Of a DNA stretch of 64,000 nucleotides, positions 62,685 to 64,000 are shown piece by piece. A program made the translations under genes and the position numbers. This DNA is from DYRB01 sp963802205 (GTDB taxonomy: Bacteria; Pseudomonadota; Gammaproteobacteria; Chromatiales; Chromatiaceae). Location: NCBI GenBank assembly GCA_963802205.1, contig CAWDHW010000011.1, positions 62,001-126,000 on the forward strand, read 5' to 3'. Under the pieces are notes generated by a model. It did not search any database, was not told where the DNA came from, and saw only the letters and a list, made by a program, of their open reading frames with translations. Numbering within the stretch: position 1 is the first letter of the stretch; every line of letters begins with the position of its first letter.

Positions 62685-63421
62685 TTGGGAGTTTCCGTCA
62701 GGCCCCATGCCTGAATTGGGGTGGCGGTCAGGCCGAGGGAACGGCAGATGAGGTCCGTGATGGTCCCGACCAGGAGGTTCACGCGCTCAGGGCTGTAACC
62801 CTCCCAGCCCAGTTGCCGCCACAGCACCGGGCGGGCGAAGACCAGGTTGCCGACCTGCCCGTAGAGGACATTGGCGCTGAGCCGGGCGTATGGGTCATCG
62901 GCAACCAAGCCCAGGGCGGCGGCGGCCACCCGGGTCATCATCCCCAGCAGGGGCCCGGCCCGGCGTTGGTAGATGAGGTCGAACAGCACACCTGGCATGG
63001 CCAATTCCCGGGCCAGGAGCACGCTGAACCAGTGCGCATGTTCGTAGGTTGCAATACGCCCCACAATGCCGGCCACCAGACCCTCCACCGCGGCCGCTAG
63101 TAGGGCGGGGTCTCCTGCGGCCCGTCCGAGGAGTCTGTCCACGCTGGCCATCTGCTCGGTGAAGAGATCCTCGTCATGGTCCAGCACCGTCTCGAAAATG
63201 GTGCGGTAGAGCCCCTGCTTGCTGCCGAAGTGATAACTGATAGAAGCAACGTTGACCCCGGCCGCGGCGCTGATGTCACGCACGGACACCCCTTTGAAGC
63301 CGTGCTCGGCAAAGAGGCGGAGAGATGTCTCGACGATTCGCTGGCGGGTCTCGGCCGTTCGGGGGTCCGGTGGACGCGGGTCGGGGAGGCGAGGGTCCAG
63401 GGCGTTGTTGGCAAGGTGCAT
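62681..63421 (-). CDS. TetR-family transcriptional regulator
   Basis: The 246-residue protein has an N-terminal helix-turn-helix (ETSLRLFAEHGFKGVSVRDIS, then AAGVNVASISYHFGSKQGLYRTIF), typical of TetR. A helical ligand domain follows, of the CerR-like C-terminal type. It is the first gene of the operon with the RND adaptor and pump and probably represses it. Its stop overlaps the adaptor ATG. Confidence 0.93.
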   Translation of the reverse strand: MHLANNALDPRLPDPRPPDPRTAETRQRIVETSLRLFAEHGFKGVSVRDISAAAGVNVASISYHFGSKQGLYRTIFETVLDHDEDLFTEQMASVDRLLGRAAGDPALLAAAVEGLVAGIVGRIATYEHAHWFSVLLARELAMPGVLFDLIYQRRAGPLLGMMTRVAAAALGLVADDPYARLSANVLYGQVGNLVFARPVLWRQLGWEGYSPERVNLLVGTITDLICRSLGLTATPIQAWGLTETPK

Positions 63422-63451
63422 GGCGGTTCGGCAGGTGATGGTGACCGCGGC

Positions 63452-63500
63452 ATCTTATACGATCGCTTACTTTTATTAAACGAACGTTTTTCAGGCCAAT
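63452..63500 (-). promoter_or_regulatory. AT-rich promoter/operator region of the TetR-RND operon
   Basis: Just upstream of the TetR gene an AT-rich island interrupts the GC-rich DNA. On the minus strand it contains TATAAG, a plausible -10, with CGATCG beside it and AACGTT-centred AAACG-AACGTTTTT further upstream. Short palindromes at such positions are typical of TetR operators. The -35 is weak. Confidence 0.4.
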
Positions 63501-63834
63501 TTTCGCTGGCTGTTGGCAAGACCTGCCGCTGAGAGGTTGTGAGCAACCCCCAGTAGTTGGGCCGAGGAACGAGGCCCAAGGACAAGGCCAATGCAACCCG
63601 CTGATTATTTGGCCTCCTGCGTCGGCCAAACCTACGGGAAACCGCCAGCGCTACCGGTCAGGACGACCAGGGCGGCAAAGGCGACGAGGGGATATGCGGC
63701 GGGTGGGTCTGGGTGGTCCTGGGGTCCATGGGATTACCTTCCCGCAGCCCAGTCATGACTGTGACAGTATTCGCTCGGTTCATGCGGGGCACCCTGACCC
63801 GGATGACGGGTGCCACGGTACACCTGGCGGCGCC
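63501..63834. other. intergenic stretch with no recognised feature
   Basis: About 330 bases lie between the TetR gene and the end of serS. No coding frame with family-like sequence, tRNA or repeat was recognised. Confidence 0.45.
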
Positions 63835-64000
63835 TCAACCCAGGCGGTCCAGGCCGCCCATATAGGGCCTGAGTGCCGCGGGGATGTGCACCGATCCATC
63901 GACCTCCTGGTAGTTCTCCAGGACGGCCACCAGGGTGCGGCCGACCGCCAGGCCAGATCCATTGAGGGTGTGCAGGAGTTCCGGCTTGCCGGTCTCGGGG
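63835..64000 (-). CDS. serS: seryl-tRNA synthetase SerS, C-terminal end (partial)
   Basis: The last 54 codons run off the right edge. Reading on the minus strand they give ELLHTLNGSGLAVGRTLVAV, then LENYQEVDGSVHIP and LRPYMGGLDRLG before TGA at 63837-63835. This matches the motif 3 region and C-terminal end of seryl-tRNA synthetase very well. Confidence 0.95.
   Translation of the reverse strand, partial: PETGKPELLHTLNGSGLAVGRTLVAVLENYQEVDGSVHIPAALRPYMGGLDRLG

Noticed and set aside
1..64000. CRISPR array to accompany the Cas6-like gene
   Set aside because: No series of direct repeats with spacers was seen in any intergenic region of the window.
1..64000. tRNA or rRNA genes
   Set aside because: Intergenic regions were scanned by eye for T-loop and acceptor-stem patterns and none was convincing; a covariance search would settle it.

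Overview
The window is GC-rich chromosomal DNA from a sulfur-oxidising gammaproteobacterium. It carries a complete, collinear oxidative-type dsr cluster, dsrABEFHCMKLJOPNRS (23570-37775), in the gene order known from Allochromatium vinosum and other Chromatiaceae. The rest is gammaproteobacterial housekeeping DNA: lpxD(end)-fabZ-lpxA-lpxB-rnhB-leuS-lptE-holA; divergent gcvR-bcp and dapA-bamC as in E. coli; and a full ccmABCDEFGHI operon. A purple sulfur bacterium is the best guess, but no photosynthesis gene is present to prove it.

Layout. 1-7320: lipid A, fatty acid, leucyl-tRNA and replication genes, all on +, mostly with overlapping stop/start codons. 7633-9783: a cyanophycin synthetase-like gene with an intact ATP-grasp half but a degenerate, truncated Mur-ligase half. 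9912-12512 (-): gcvR, a peroxiredoxin and a PIN/PhoH ATPase. 12766-16779 (+): dapA, bamC and a circularly permuted ATP-grasp protein. 16888-19555 (-): ettA and a DUF815 ATPase. 19801-20394 (+): mobB. 20590-22760 (-): a small cluster with two unknown genes, a Cas6/Cmx6-like protein with no CRISPR locus, and a DsrC-family protein without the functional cysteines. 23570-37775 (+): dsr. DsrAB is the siroheme sulfite reductase run in reverse. DsrEFH and DsrC are the sulfur relay. DsrMKJOP is the membrane complex that handles DsrC disulfide/trisulfide. DsrL is the NAD(P)H/acceptor oxidoreductase, DsrN amidates siroheme, and DsrR and DsrS are accessory. 37989-38569: a damaged toxin-antitoxin pair. 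38507-42060: a DUF4332 protein, a TPR protein and metG. 42217-49368 (-): the ccm operon, needed for c-type cytochromes such as DsrJ. 49591-58293: two GH57-family proteins, a glutamine amidotransferase, tag, rimK, a second short DsrC-like gene with both cysteines, an RlmN-like radical SAM gene and a DUF3597 gene. 58453-63421 (-): a TetR-adaptor-RND efflux operon. 63835-64000 (-): the end of serS.

At least ten single-base frameshifts interrupt otherwise well conserved genes (rnhB, dsrL, dsrN, dsrS, ccmG, a GH57 gene, the antitoxin). Most look like one extra base, which suggests sequence errors rather than real decay. A 105-bp triple-hairpin element occurs twice (13696-13800 and 42112-42216) with three differences. 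No tRNA, rRNA, CRISPR array or insertion sequence was recognised.
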